The notes below the pieces were generated by a model. The model searched no databases and was not told the origin of the DNA. It was given only the letters and a program-made list of their open reading frames with translations. Shown here piece by piece: positions 1 through 9,300 of a stretch of DNA of 64,000 nucleotides. Made by a program: the position numbers and the translations under genes. Origin of the DNA: Fen-999 sp041480065 (GTDB lineage: Bacteria; Pseudomonadota; Gammaproteobacteria; Burkholderiales; Rhodocyclaceae); NCBI GenBank assembly GCA_041480065.1, contig JBGOZF010000017.1, positions 7,197 to 71,196 on the forward strand, in the 5' to 3' direction. Position 1 is the first letter of the stretch. The number at the start of each line of letters is the position of its first letter.

Positions 1-595
1 GCATGTCCGGCGTCAGCAGGCACAACGGCACCTGCGCCGCCTCGCGCCAGGTTACGGTCTCGCGGCCTTCGAAGGGGCCGGCGCAGGCAGTCAACAACAC
101 GTGGTTCTCCTGCCACAGCGGCAGCGTCGCGAGATCGATGTCGCGTCCCGAGTCGACGTAGATGATTCCGGCATCGAGTTCATAGGCGCGCAGGCGGGCC
201 AGGATCACATCGGTGGAGAGCGACAGCACCTCGGCAGTGACCAGCGGATGCCGCCGCGCCACGGCGGCGGTGAGCGAGGCGACCACCGTCAGCGCAGTGG
301 GGATGACACCGAGCCGCAGGCGTCCGGTGAGGCCATCGCGCAACCGGGTCAGTTCCTGCTTGAGCCCCTCCGCGCCGGCGGCCAGGCGCTGGGCGTACTC
401 GAGCACGCAGCGCCCTTCCGGCGTCAGCCCGGCGAACTGTTTGCCGCGTTCGACCACGGCGACGCCCAGTTCGGTCTCCAGGTCGCGGATCGCGGCCGAA
501 AGCGTCGACGGTGAAACGTGGCAGGCCATGGCCGCGCGGCCGAAGTGCTTCTCGCGGGCCAGGGCAATCAGGTAGAGATACTTGCGGGCGATCAT
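1..595 (-). CDS. LysR-family transcriptional regulator, N-terminal part (runs off the left edge)
   Basis: Reading leftward from an ATG at 595 the frame stays open to the window edge (198 codons), beginning MIARKYLYLIALAREKHFGR. Residues 1-60 form a typical LysR winged helix-turn-helix (AAMACHVSPSTLSAAIRDLE), followed by the linker helix and the start of the periplasmic-binding-like effector domain. LysR proteins are cytoplasmic DNA-binding regulators that respond to a small co-inducer. The effector domain is cut off and no target gene is visible, so the ligand cannot be named. It lies 50 bases downstream of guaA on the same strand. Confidence 0.85.
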   Translation of the reverse strand, partial: MIARKYLYLIALAREKHFGRAAMACHVSPSTLSAAIRDLETELGVAVVERGKQFAGLTPEGRCVLEYAQRLAAGAEGLKQELTRLRDGLTGRLRLGVIPTALTVVASLTAAVARRHPLVTAEVLSLSTDVILARLRAYELDAGIIYVDSGRDIDLATLPLWQENHVLLTACAGPFEGRETVTWREAAQVPLCLLTPDM

Positions 596-645
596 TCCGG
601 CGAAATATAGCCCAACCCGCCGCAACGCGGGTTACTCCTGCCGGA

Positions 646-2211
646 TCACTCCCACTCGATCGTCGCCGGCGGCTTGCCGCAAATGTCGTAGACGACGCGG
701 TTGATGCCGCGCACTTCGTTGATGATCCGATTGGAAACTTTGCCCAACAAATCGTAGGGCAGTTGCGCCCAGCGGGCGGTCATGAAGTCCTGGGTCTCGA
801 CCGCGCGCAGCGCGACGACGTATTCGTAGGTGCGGCCGTCGCCCATGACGCCCACCGACTTCACCGGCAGGAAGACGGCAAAGGCCTGGCTGGTCTTGTC
901 GTACCAGTCGGCAGCCCGCAGTTCGTCGATGAATATCGCGTCGGCGCGGCGCAGAAGATCGGCGTAATCACGCTTCACCTCGCCGAGGATGCGCACGCCG
1001 AGGCCGGGACCCGGGAAGGGATGGCGATAGACCATCTCGTGGGGCAGACCGAGGGCGATGCCCAGTTCGCGAACCTCGTCCTTGAACAACTCCCGCAGCG
1101 GCTCCAGCAGCTTCAGATGCAGGGTGTCCGGCAGGCCACCGACGTTGTGGTGGCTCTTGATGGTGTGCGCCTTCTTGGTCTTGGCGCCGGCAGATTCGAT
1201 GACATCAGGATAGATGGTGCCCTGGGCCAGCCATTTCGCCCGCGGCAGTTTCGCCGCCTCGGCCTGGAAGACCTCGATGAACTCGCGACCGATGATCTTG
1301 CGCTTCTGCTCGGGGTCGGCAACGCCGGCGAGCGCCGACATGAACTGCTCAGTAGCGTCGACGTGAATGACCTTGACGCCCAGATTGCGGGCGAAGGTCT
1401 GCATCACCTGCTCGGCTTCGTTCAGGCGCAGGAGGCCGTTGTCGACGAATACGCAGGTGAGCTGCGGCCCGATGGCCTTGTGCAGGAGCGCGGCCACCAC
1501 CGAGGAATCGACACCGCCGGAAAGGCCGAGGATGACTTCCTCGCCGCCGACCTGCGCCCGGACTTTCGCGATGGCCTCGGTCACGTAGTCCGGCATGTTC
1601 CAGTCGCCGTCGCAGCCGCAGAGATCGCGCACGAAACGGGCGATGATATCGCGGCCCTTGAGGGTATGCGTAACCTCGGGGTGGAACTGGACGCCGTAGA
1701 AGCGACGATCCTCGTCGGCCATGCCGGCGACGGGCGTGGCGGCATTCGAGGCGATGACCTGGAAGCCTGCCGGCAGCTCGGTCACCTTGTCGCCGTGGGA
1801 CATCCACACATCCAGCAAGCCGTGGCCCTCGTCGTTGGCGCTGTCCTGGATGCCGTCAAGCAGCTTCGAGTGTCCGCGCGCGCGCACTTCGGCGTAGCCG
1901 AACTCACGCTTCTTCGCGCTCTCGACCCTGCCGCCCAACTGTGCCGCCATGGTCTGCATGCCGTAGCAAATGCCCAGTACCGGTACGCCGAGCTTGAAGA
2001 CGATATCGGGCGCGCGCGGTGTTTCGTCTTCATAGACCGAATTCGGCCCTCCGGAGAGGATGACGCCCATCGGTGCAAACTCGCGCACGAACTCCTCGGA
2101 GACATCGTTGGCGTGCAGTTCGCAATACACCTGCTGTTCGCGCACGCGGCGGGCGATGAGCTGCGTGTATTGGGAACCGAAATCGAGGATGAGGATCTTC
2201 TGGTGAGCCAT
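646..2211 (-). CDS. guaA: GMP synthase (glutamine-hydrolysing)
   Basis: Converts XMP to GMP in the cytoplasm using ATP and ammonia released from glutamine. The 521 residues match the usual length. An N-terminal class I glutamine amidotransferase domain carries the triad Cys82 (GICYGMQ), His177 and Glu179 (FHPEV). The ATP-pyrophosphatase domain follows with the PP-loop LSGGVDSS at about 230-237, then the C-terminal dimerisation domain ending in IEWE. The ATG at 2211 is preceded by GAGGCAGCC. It lies 62 bases downstream of guaB, the preceding pathway step, but a strong hairpin at 2224-2257 separates them, so guaA may be partly uncoupled from guaB transcription. Confidence 0.98.
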   Translation of the reverse strand: MAHQKILILDFGSQYTQLIARRVREQQVYCELHANDVSEEFVREFAPMGVILSGGPNSVYEDETPRAPDIVFKLGVPVLGICYGMQTMAAQLGGRVESAKKREFGYAEVRARGHSKLLDGIQDSANDEGHGLLDVWMSHGDKVTELPAGFQVIASNAATPVAGMADEDRRFYGVQFHPEVTHTLKGRDIIARFVRDLCGCDGDWNMPDYVTEAIAKVRAQVGGEEVILGLSGGVDSSVVAALLHKAIGPQLTCVFVDNGLLRLNEAEQVMQTFARNLGVKVIHVDATEQFMSALAGVADPEQKRKIIGREFIEVFQAEAAKLPRAKWLAQGTIYPDVIESAGAKTKKAHTIKSHHNVGGLPDTLHLKLLEPLRELFKDEVRELGIALGLPHEMVYRHPFPGPGLGVRILGEVKRDYADLLRRADAIFIDELRAADWYDKTSQAFAVFLPVKSVGVMGDGRTYEYVVALRAVETQDFMTARWAQLPYDLLGKVSNRIINEVRGINRVVYDICGKPPATIEWE

Positions 2212-2221
2212 GGCTGCCTCG

Positions 2222-2257
2222 CGAAAACAAGAAAGGCGGCCAGCGCGGGCCGCCTTT
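2222..2257 (-). terminator. Intrinsic terminator/attenuator hairpin between guaB and guaA
   Basis: Read leftward, a perfect 10-bp stem AAAGGCGGCC / GGCCGCCTTT with a 6-base loop is followed by CTTGTTTT. It starts 17 bases after the guaB stop and ends about 12 bases before the guaA start. Confidence 0.75.
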
Positions 2258-2273
2258 CCGGGGTTAAGCGGAA

Positions 2274-3734
2274 TTACTCGACGTGGTAATTGGGCGCTTC
2301 CTTGGTGATCTGCACATCATGGACATGCGACTCGCGCACGCCGGCCGAGGTTATCTGGACGAACTCGGCCCTGGCACGCATTTCGTCGATCGTCTTGCAG
2401 CCGACGTAACCCATCGACGAACGCAGGCCGCCCATCAACTGGTGGATCACCGCCGACACCGGCCCCTTGTAGGCGACACGGCCTTCGATGCCTTCCGGCA
2501 CCAGCTTCTCGACGTTGGCGTCGGAGTCCTGGAAGTAGCGATCCGCGGCCCCTTCCTTCATCGCCGCGAGAGAGCCCATGCCGCGATACGACTTGTAGGA
2601 ACGGCCCTGGAAGAGCACGGTCTCACCGGGCGCCTCCTCGGTGCCGGCGAACAGACCGCCGAGCATCACCACGTGAGCGCCGGCAGCGATGGCCTTGGCG
2701 ATGTCGCCGGAATAGCGGATGCCGCCGTCGGCGATCAAGGGCACATCAGTATTGGCCAGTGCGGTAGCAACGCTGTCGACCGCTGAAATCTGCGGTACGC
2801 CGACGCCGGCGACGATGCGCGTGGTGCAGATGGAACCGGGGCCGATGCCGACCTTGACGCCGTCGGCGCCATGATCGACCAGCGCCTTGGCGGCTGCCCC
2901 GGTGGCGATATTGCCGCCGATGACTTCGACCTGTGGGAAATTCTTCTTCACCCACTGGACGCGGTTGAGAACGCCCTGCGAATGGCCGTGGGCGGTGTCG
3001 ACCACGAGCACATCCACACCGGCCTCTGCCAGCAGTTCGGCCCGTTCCTCGGTGCCCTCACCGACGCCGATGGCGGCGCCGACACGCAGGCGGCCATGGC
3101 TGTCCTTGGCAGCGTCCGGATGCTCGGTGGACTTGAGTATGTCCTTCACGGTCATCAAACCGCGCAGTTCGAAGGCGTCATTCACGACCAGCACGCGCTC
3201 CAGGCGGTACTTGTGCATCAGCGCCTTGCCCTCTTCCACCGACGCGCCTTCGCGCACCGTCACCAGCCGCTCGCGCGGCGTCATGATGCTGCCGACAACC
3301 TCGTCGAGACGCGTCTCGAAACGCAAGTCGCGGTTGGTGACTATGCCCACCACCTTGCCGTTGTCTACCACCGGCAGGCCGGAGAACTTGTGGGCACGCG
3401 TGAGCGCCATCACCTCGCGGACCGTCATGGTCGGCGGGATGGTGATCGGATCCTTGAGCAGACCGGACTCGAAGCGCTTGACCTTGGACACCTCGGCCGC
3501 CTGGGCCTTCGGGTTCAGGTTCTTGTGCACGATGCCGATACCGCCCTCCTGGGCCAGTGCGATGGCCAGGCTGGCCTCGGTCACCGTATCCATGGCGGCG
3601 GCGGCGAGCGGCAGGTTGAGACGGATGTTGCGGGTCAGGCGGGTGGTCAGGCTGACGTCCCGGGGCAGGATCGTCGAATGGGCGGGGACCAGGAGGACGT
3701 CGTCGAACGTCAGCGCCTTCTGGATGAGTCTCAT
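2274..3734 (-). CDS. guaB: Inosine-5'-monophosphate dehydrogenase
   Basis: Oxidises IMP to XMP with NAD+, the first committed step to guanine nucleotides. The 486 residues are normal for bacteria. The TIM-barrel catalytic domain is interrupted by a tandem CBS pair at about 93-205. The active-site loop GIGPGSICTTRI contains the nucleophile Cys303, followed by the mobile flap and a short C-terminus. The ATG at 3734 lies some 20 bases downstream of a likely start site with -10 TATAAT. GuaA, the next enzyme of the pathway, lies directly downstream on the same strand. Confidence 0.98.
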   Translation of the reverse strand: MRLIQKALTFDDVLLVPAHSTILPRDVSLTTRLTRNIRLNLPLAAAAMDTVTEASLAIALAQEGGIGIVHKNLNPKAQAAEVSKVKRFESGLLKDPITIPPTMTVREVMALTRAHKFSGLPVVDNGKVVGIVTNRDLRFETRLDEVVGSIMTPRERLVTVREGASVEEGKALMHKYRLERVLVVNDAFELRGLMTVKDILKSTEHPDAAKDSHGRLRVGAAIGVGEGTEERAELLAEAGVDVLVVDTAHGHSQGVLNRVQWVKKNFPQVEVIGGNIATGAAAKALVDHGADGVKVGIGPGSICTTRIVAGVGVPQISAVDSVATALANTDVPLIADGGIRYSGDIAKAIAAGAHVVMLGGLFAGTEEAPGETVLFQGRSYKSYRGMGSLAAMKEGAADRYFQDSDANVEKLVPEGIEGRVAYKGPVSAVIHQLMGGLRSSMGYVGCKTIDEMRARAEFVQITSAGVRESHVHDVQITKEAPNYHVE

Positions 3735-3760
3735 GCTTTTATCCTCGGTGCCAAAAACGT

Positions 3761-3790
3761 ATTATACGCGGGCCAGCCGGTGACCCGCAA
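3761..3790 (-). promoter_or_regulatory. Probable sigma-70 promoter of guaB
   Basis: On the minus strand there is a perfect -10 TATAAT (3761-3766), an 18-base spacer and a weak -35 TTGCGG (3785-3790). It implies a leader of about 20 bases before guaB. Confidence 0.55.
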
Positions 3791-3822
3791 ACCGCCGGCC
3801 GCTTCCACGACAAGGAGTCGCC

Positions 3823-4338
3823 ATGCGCGCCATCATCACCCTGATTGTCCTTCTGCTGCCCCTCGCTGCCGCTGCCCAGGTCTACACGTGGAAAGACGCC
3901 AGCGGCAAGATTCATTACTCCGATCAGCCGGCGCCCGACCAGGGCACCAAGAGCCGCGTACTAAGCGTCGACAAGTCCGCCTCCGACGATATGACTGCCG
4001 CCCAGAAGGCCGCGGCCGCCAAGCGCCTGGACGCCAACAAGGAGGCAAAGGACAAGAAGGACGCGGCAGCCAAGACCGCCAAGGAACAGGCCGAAGACGA
4101 GCAGCGGCAGAAGGACTGCGAACGGGCGCGCCTGTCGGTACAAGGCCTGGAATCGGGGCAGATCCGCTACCGCATGGGCGCGAACGGCGAACGTGAGGCT
4201 TTGGAAGACAGCGCCCGCCAGGCGGAAATCGACAATGCCCGCCGGGCTATGGAAGCGACGTGCAGTCCGAAGCCGAAGTCTCCGGCGCCCGCGCCGGCCG
4301 CACCCGCGGCCCCGAAGAAATCCGGCCCGGGTTACTGA
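3823..4338 (+). CDS. DUF4124-domain periplasmic protein
   Basis: A 171-residue protein with a clear Sec signal peptide (MRAIITLIVLLLPLAAAAQ, cleavage near AAA-Q). The start of the mature part, VYTWKDASGKIHYSDQPAPD, is the hallmark of the DUF4124 family. Residues about 55-115 are a charged Lys/Ala/Glu-rich helical stretch and the C-terminus is Pro/Ala-rich. The ATG at 3823 follows an excellent AAGGAG ribosome site. The family has no established function; many members are envelope proteins. It diverges from guaB and converges on rnfH. Confidence 0.85.
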   Translation: MRAIITLIVLLLPLAAAAQVYTWKDASGKIHYSDQPAPDQGTKSRVLSVDKSASDDMTAAQKAAAAKRLDANKEAKDKKDAAAKTAKEQAEDEQRQKDCERARLSVQGLESGQIRYRMGANGEREALEDSARQAEIDNARRAMEATCSPKPKSPAPAPAAPAAPKKSGPGY

Positions 4339-4345
4339 TCGGCGT

Positions 4346-4373
4346 GCGCGGCCAGGCTACTCCTCGGCCGCGC
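4346..4373. terminator. GC-rich hairpin between convergent genes
   Basis: GCGCGGCC (4346-4353) and GGCCGCGC (4366-4373) form an 8-bp stem spanning the meeting point of the DUF4124 gene and rnfH. Neither side has a T-tract, so termination would be weak or Rho-assisted. Confidence 0.35.
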
Positions 4374-4674
4374 CGCCGCCCTTCTTCATGACCTTGCCCT
4401 CGGCGGCGCGCTGCTTGCGGACCTCCTTCGGGTCGGCGATCAGCGGCCGATAGATTTCCACCCGGTCGCGTTCGCGCAGGACGGTGTCGAGCCGGCTCAA
4501 CTTGCCGTAGATGCCGACCTTGAGCTTGGCGAGATCGATTTCCGGATAGCGCTGCGGCAAACCGGAGGCTTCGATAGCCTGTTGGATGGTGCTGCCTTCG
4601 GGCAGCTTGAGGCGGATCACGTCCTGCCGCTCCGGCCGGGCATACGTCACTTCGATTTGAATGGAATCAGCCAT
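4357..4674 (-). CDS. rnfH: RnfH-family ubiquitin-like protein
   Basis: A 105-residue protein of the RnfH/RatB family (beta-grasp, ubiquitin-like fold). The N-terminus IQIEVTYARPERQDVIRLKL and the segment DRVEIYRPLIADPKEVRKQR are family hallmarks. The C-terminus is charged and low in complexity (KKGGGAAEE). Biochemical function is not established; the family co-occurs with Rnf electron-transport genes or, as here, with ratA and smpB. Its start overlaps the end of ratA by 8 bases, which indicates translational coupling. Confidence 0.9.
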   Translation of the reverse strand: MADSIQIEVTYARPERQDVIRLKLPEGSTIQQAIEASGLPQRYPEIDLAKLKVGIYGKLSRLDTVLRERDRVEIYRPLIADPKEVRKQRAAEGKVMKKGGGAAEE

Positions 4675-5098
4675 AGATCTGTTGGGCTCGTTTCACGAAT
4701 GATTCGACGAAGGTGTTGGCGATATGGTGGAACACCGGCCCCAGCACCTTCTCCAGTACCCGGTTGGAAAACTCGTAATGCAGGCGAAATTCCACCTTGC
4801 AGGCGGTTTCGCCCAGCGGCGTGAAGCGCCAGCCGCCATCCATCTGCCTGAACGGCCCTTCCCGCAGTTCGATCTTCATCCAGCGTGGAATTTCCTTGGC
4901 ATTCTCGGTGGCGAACTGAGCCTTTAGGCCATGGTAGTTGATCTGCAGCCGCGCCGCAGTCTTGGTGTCGCTGCGCTCGAGCAACTCGGTGCCGCCGCAC
5001 CAAGGCAGGAACTTCGGGTAATCCTCGACCCGATCCACCAGATCGAACATCTGCTCGGCGGTACGCTCGATGAGAACGGACTTCTCGACAACGGCCAT
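4667..5098 (-). CDS. ratA: RatA/COQ10-family START-like protein
   Basis: A 143-residue SRPBCC (START-like) protein starting MAVVEKSVLIERTAEQMFDL, with the family's YPKFLPWCGGTELLERSD segment at about 27-45. In E. coli the homologue RatA was described as a toxin blocking 70S ribosome assembly; the eukaryotic homologue Coq10 binds ubiquinone. Either role could apply here. It overlaps rnfH by 8 bases and diverges from smpB over a 47-base intergenic stretch, a conserved proteobacterial arrangement. Confidence 0.9.
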   Translation of the reverse strand: MAVVEKSVLIERTAEQMFDLVDRVEDYPKFLPWCGGTELLERSDTKTAARLQINYHGLKAQFATENAKEIPRWMKIELREGPFRQMDGGWRFTPLGETACKVEFRLHYEFSNRVLEKVLGPVFHHIANTFVESFVKRAQQIYG

Positions 5099-5113
5099 GG
5101 CAAGGCGGCGCGC

Positions 5114-5130
5114 TAAAATGGTGAATTCTA
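5114..5130. promoter_or_regulatory. Back-to-back -10 elements for smpB and ratA
   Basis: TAAAAT at 5114-5119 points toward smpB and TAGAAT (minus strand, 5125-5130) points toward ratA. No convincing -35 is seen for either, so this is tentative. Confidence 0.3.
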
Positions 5131-5145
5131 CCGTGGCCCATCCCC

Positions 5146-5592
5146 ATGAGCATCGTCGACAACAAGAAGGCTTTCCACGACTACTTCATCGAAGAGACGT
5201 TCGAGGCCGGCCTGATGCTTGAAGGCTGGGAAGCCAAGGCCATCCGAGCCGGCCGCGCCCAGATCAAGGAGGCCTACGTGGTGGTCAAGGAGGGCGAGGT
5301 CTTCCTGCTCGGCGCCCATATCAGCCCGCTCACGACCGCTTCGACCCACGTCAATCCGGACCCGTTGCGTACGCGCAAGCTGCTGCTGCACGAGAAGGAA
5401 ATCAACAAGCTGATCGGCAAGGTTGAGCGTGCCGGTTATGCGCTGGTACCACTGAACCTGCACTTCGCCAAGGGCCGGGTCAAACTCGACGTCGGCCTAG
5501 CCAAGGGCAAGAAGCAGTTCGACAAGCGCGACGCCGAGAAGGAAAAGGACTGGGACCGAGAGAAGGCCCGGTTGATGCGCAACAAGGGGTAA
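5146..5592 (+). CDS. smpB: SsrA-binding protein SmpB (intact copy)
   Basis: Binds tmRNA and delivers it to stalled ribosomes for trans-translation. The 148 residues are standard: OB-fold core with VDNKKAFHDYFIEETFEAG at the start and GWEAKAIRAGRAQIKEAYV in the middle, and the basic C-terminal tail DWDREKARLMRNKG that probes the mRNA channel. The stop codon lies inside a hairpin (5581-5602). A second, broken copy of the last ~100 codons occurs at 14943-15291 beyond the toxin island. tmRNA itself is not recognisable in the window. Confidence 0.98.
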   Translation: MSIVDNKKAFHDYFIEETFEAGLMLEGWEAKAIRAGRAQIKEAYVVVKEGEVFLLGAHISPLTTASTHVNPDPLRTRKLLLHEKEINKLIGKVERAGYALVPLNLHFAKGRVKLDVGLAKGKKQFDKRDAEKEKDWDREKARLMRNKG

Positions 5593-5602
5593 CCCCCTTG
5601 TT
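5581..5602 (+). terminator. Hairpin over the smpB stop codon
   Basis: AACAAGGGG (5581-5589) pairs perfectly with CCCCTTGTT (5594-5602) around the TAA stop. The following bases are TTCCCCC-like after the stem rather than a T-run, so it is a weak intrinsic terminator. A vestige of the same dyad is present in the broken smpB copy. Confidence 0.5.
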
Positions 5603-5784
5603 CCCCCGCGTAAAGAAGACGTGTAGAGAAATACTGCACAACGCAAGCTATTGTGGTGGCCGCTGAATCATGATGCTCGGAAATGCGCGGCATTGTCTAT
5701 GACATATTCGTAGTCTGTCCCGGAATACTCCCCCGGGCCGGCTAATGGGCGTCCCCGATTGCGGTGGGAGACCATCGCGGCGAA
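5593..5784. other. Left junction of the toxin island, no gene seen
   Basis: 192 bases between the smpB stop and the end of the immunity gene. No open frame of note, tRNA, tmRNA or integrase remnant is recognisable. The stretch is less GC-rich than the core genes on either side. Confidence 0.5.
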
Positions 5785-6390
5785 CTACCAGTCGATCTCT
5801 CCTTCAGATCGAACAGAATCAATAATGATCTCGACAAACTCAAAGAAATTCGGCGCGACGACTTCAACATGCACCGCGTTAGGGTCCGACCTCGCGAATA
5901 CGACCTGCCCCATGGAGCCGCCAGCATCCGGTGCAAAATCCGCGTACCAAGAGTAGAAGGCCGAAGGTGTCGTGATGGCATACCAACGTGGATGCCAAAG
6001 CGCCCGCCTTGCCGGACCGGCGACCGTGATAGGGGTCTCCTTCCACTCATCCTTCAGTTGGCCGTCTGGTTTGAAGAAGAATTCGCGAATCAGCGATATG
6101 TCTTCCTCATTCCCCCAATGATTGAGAGGAGCCAGGTAAAAGCCCGTGAACCACTCTCCGCTATGACGCAAAGCCGTATTAGCTTCATTGAAACCATTGA
6201 ACAGCTTGAATATCTCCCTGTACTCGATGGGCAGCGATATGTTCAAGCGCTGCTCCAGGACAGCGATCTCGCGCTCCTCAATCCCAGGTCTAAACCAACT
6301 GCCATCCGTAATCCCTGCCGCTCGAAAGCTGTCATCCAGCGCGGTGAAGAGCTTCCTTGCCGTTTCCGCATCCTTTGTGTCCGGCTTCAT
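5785..6390 (-). CDS. SMI1/KNR4-family immunity protein
   Basis: A 201-residue cytoplasmic protein with no signal peptide. The pattern fits the SMI1/KNR4 (SUKH) superfamily: an N-terminal segment IEEREIAVLEQRLNISLPIE with YREIFKLFNGFN at about 56-70, a Trp-rich centre (HWGNEEDISLI, WHPRWYAI) and a C-terminal NFFEFVEIII segment. Such proteins are classic immunity partners of polymorphic toxins, nuclease toxins in particular. Its ATG overlaps the TGA of the Rhs toxin (ATGA, 6387-6390) and has no ribosome site of its own, so it should be made by coupled translation. Base composition is clearly poorer in GC than in the flanking housekeeping genes. The immunity role is inferred from family and position. 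Confidence 0.85.
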   Translation of the reverse strand: MKPDTKDAETARKLFTALDDSFRAAGITDGSWFRPGIEEREIAVLEQRLNISLPIEYREIFKLFNGFNEANTALRHSGEWFTGFYLAPLNHWGNEEDISLIREFFFKPDGQLKDEWKETPITVAGPARRALWHPRWYAITTPSAFYSWYADFAPDAGGSMGQVVFARSDPNAVHVEVVAPNFFEFVEIIIDSVRSEGEIDW

Positions 6391-9300
6391 AGGAAGTGCG
6401 CTACCCCTTGCTTGTCAACGTAAAACATTGGCATATATGGCACAGATAGATTTATGAACGGTTTCCCTGGCCCAACTCCTGCAGCATTGTAGAAGGATAC
6501 AAGCTTTGCGCCTTGCCTACGGTTGTCTGATCTCGGCACCAGCCGAAGTGACACTTGGCCCATTGTAAACGCCACCTTTCCGCCCATCAAAGTTGACGCA
6601 TAAGGGTACTCATCGCAGTCCTTACCGCCATAGTCTCGATTGCACTGGGCACTGGCTCGACGCATGTAGAATGGGACATCGTTCCTCTCCCCCGTTGGGC
6701 CCTTCAGCAACAGAAAGGGAAGTGCGCGCGGCATCTCATCCACAGTATTACCATTGCCCATTATTGAATCCAAGATATGGGCCGATGTTTCCGGGCTCTG
6801 GATACCGTTCACTAACACCGGTATCTTGCGTAGATAACACTTCTTTGTAAGTCTGCATTGGACAGCAAAGACGGTCAGAAGCCCGGCTGCTCCAGGATTT
6901 CCGAAGGAAATGCTCCTGCCCGACGTCAAGAAGTTCATTGCTGCATCAACGAGTGGTGACATCAGCGCATTCCCAATCATGTCACTAATCTGATAGCGCG
7001 CTAGGGCACCGACGGCTTGAATGCCGATGATATCCATCGTTGCTGACATTTCACCCATCGAGAACGCCCCACTCGGATCGCTGTTCGCGACAGGCTCATT
7101 TCCCGCGTAGGCGTACTTGTTGAGAGTCGCGGGCTTGCCCTGACTACCAGCGAAGTCGTCCAGGGCCATCCAACGCCCCACCCCGGCCTCATACCACCGC
7201 GCCCGGTTGTACTGAACCATGACCGTGTCGTCGTAGTGCTCGCCGGTATAGCGATAAGGGTTGGTGGTCGTGCCGGCGTGGCTTGCCAGTTCCCCAAACG
7301 CCTCATACTCATACAAATCGGTGACATTACCGGCCGGATCGGTCAGCGCCTTCACCGAACCCAGCGCATCCGCATGGTAGTAAGTCCCCTGGCCGCCCCG
7401 TATCTGCTTGATGAGTTGGATTCCCCAGACGTAGTGGGCGGTCTCGGTTACCCCACTCTGCGTCGTCTTCTCTTCGACCACCTGCGCAAATGGGAAGCTT
7501 GAGTCAACCAGGTAGTCCGTAACCTTGCCAGTAGCCGGTTCGGTCTTCTTGACCCGATTGCCGTCGGCGTCATAGACATAGGTGGCAACCGTAATTGCCG
7601 TCGCCTCTGTCGCCCCCCGCTTGACCTCGACGAGGTGGTTCTCGGAATCCCAACCGTAGAGGATGGTTTCGATCGATGTGACCTTCTTGCTCAGGCTTCC
7701 GTTCGCGTCCCACGCATAAGTCGTTGTGGTAGTACTGCCGCCTACTGCCTTCGCTTCCAGGGTCAGGCGGTCATCCGTGTCGTAACTGTAGTTGGTCGTC
7801 TCGGTCCCGCCCGCAACGGTCACCGTCTTCTGCTTGCGGTTGCCCACCTTGTCATAGACGAATGTGGTGGTGCGCATGTCGGCACTGCCGCGGACAGCCA
7901 GGGTTTCCCCGGTCAGCCGACTCAGGGCGTCGTAGGCGTAGTCCTTGATCGCGGCGGGATTGGCCAGCGTCAGCAGGTTGTTGGTCTCGATTGCCGTACT
8001 CTGGTCGTCAAAGGTTTCGACCTTCGTCCGCAGTCCGCCGACGACGGTGTAGCGAGTGGCGGTAATGACCGCAAGGGTGGCGGTCTTGAGATGCGCCTGC
8101 TGCTTGACTCTTCCGTTCTGGTCGTACTCGAAGCGGGTCTCGGTCCCGTTCGGGTACTGCACCTTGGTCGACTGGTTGGCCGCGTTCCATGTGTAGGCAG
8201 TGGTCTTGTTCTGCGGATCGGTGACCTGGCTGATGCGGCCGTTGGCGTCGTACGCGTAGTGGGTCGTGCCCTGCGGGCTACTGCGTTCGACGATGTTGCC
8301 GGCCGGGTCGTACGCATAGGCGACGAAACTGCCATCAGGGTTGTCTTGTCGCGTAACCCGATCCAGGGCATCGTAGGTGGTCTTCGTGGTGCCTCTTGCG
8401 TCGGTGACGGTTTCGACCTGGCCCGTGGGGCTGTAGGTGAAGGACAGCGTGGTGCTGTCCGGTTTCAGGATCAAAGTCGGCCGGTTGTTGGCATCAAACG
8501 CGGCCTGGGTCTTGCGACCAGCAAAGTCGATGTGGGCGATGCGGTTACCGGCAGCGTCATATTGGAATGTCTCAGTCTCGCCGTTCGGCAAGGTCCGGCT
8601 AATCGGCCGGCTCGCCTTGTCGTACGCCCAACGGGTTATTCTGCCTTCGGCATCGGTCTGGCTGGTCTTGTTGCCAAGCTCGTCGTAGCCGTAAGCCGTG
8701 AAGAGATCACCGCCCTGGAGTGTCTGTTTGACCTGGGCCAGCCGCCCGAGGGCATCGTAGCCGTAGGTGGTGGTGTTGCCGGCCTCATCGGTTTCCGAAG
8801 ACTTGCGGCCATCGGCGCGCCAGACGGTGGTCTTGGTGGTGCCGCCGGGCAGAGTCGTCTGGGTCAGGCGGTTGAGGGCGTCGTACTGATAGACGGTGAT
8901 CCGGCCTTGAGGGTCGGTCGTCTTGGTGCGGTTCCCGTTGGCATCGTACTCGTCGCTTGTCTTGCCGCCGGCAGGGTCGAGCGTCTCGGTGAGCCGTCCC
9001 GCGGCATCATAGGTATTGGCTGTCCGACTGCCCTTTGGATCGACAGAGGCACTGACTCGGCCGGCGCCATCGTACTCGGTGGCTTCGCTGCTGCCGTCCG
9101 GATAGGTGACTTTGACCAGGCGATCCAGGGCATCGTAGTCGTGACGGGTGACGCGGCCGGCACGGTCGGTCTTCTGCACTTCGTTGCCGTTGGCATCGTA
9201 ATCGGTACCTTCCCAGGTGCCATCCGGGTAAACGGTCTTGATGAGGCGGGCCTGCGCGTCATAAGTGTAGGTGGTGACTCTGCCCTGCGCGTCGGTCACC

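Noticed and set aside
5593..5784. tmRNA (ssrA) or an integrase next to smpB
   Set aside because: Islands often sit at ssrA, so I looked for a tRNA-like acceptor end and tag frame or a tyrosine recombinase; neither is visible here or at 14693-14942.
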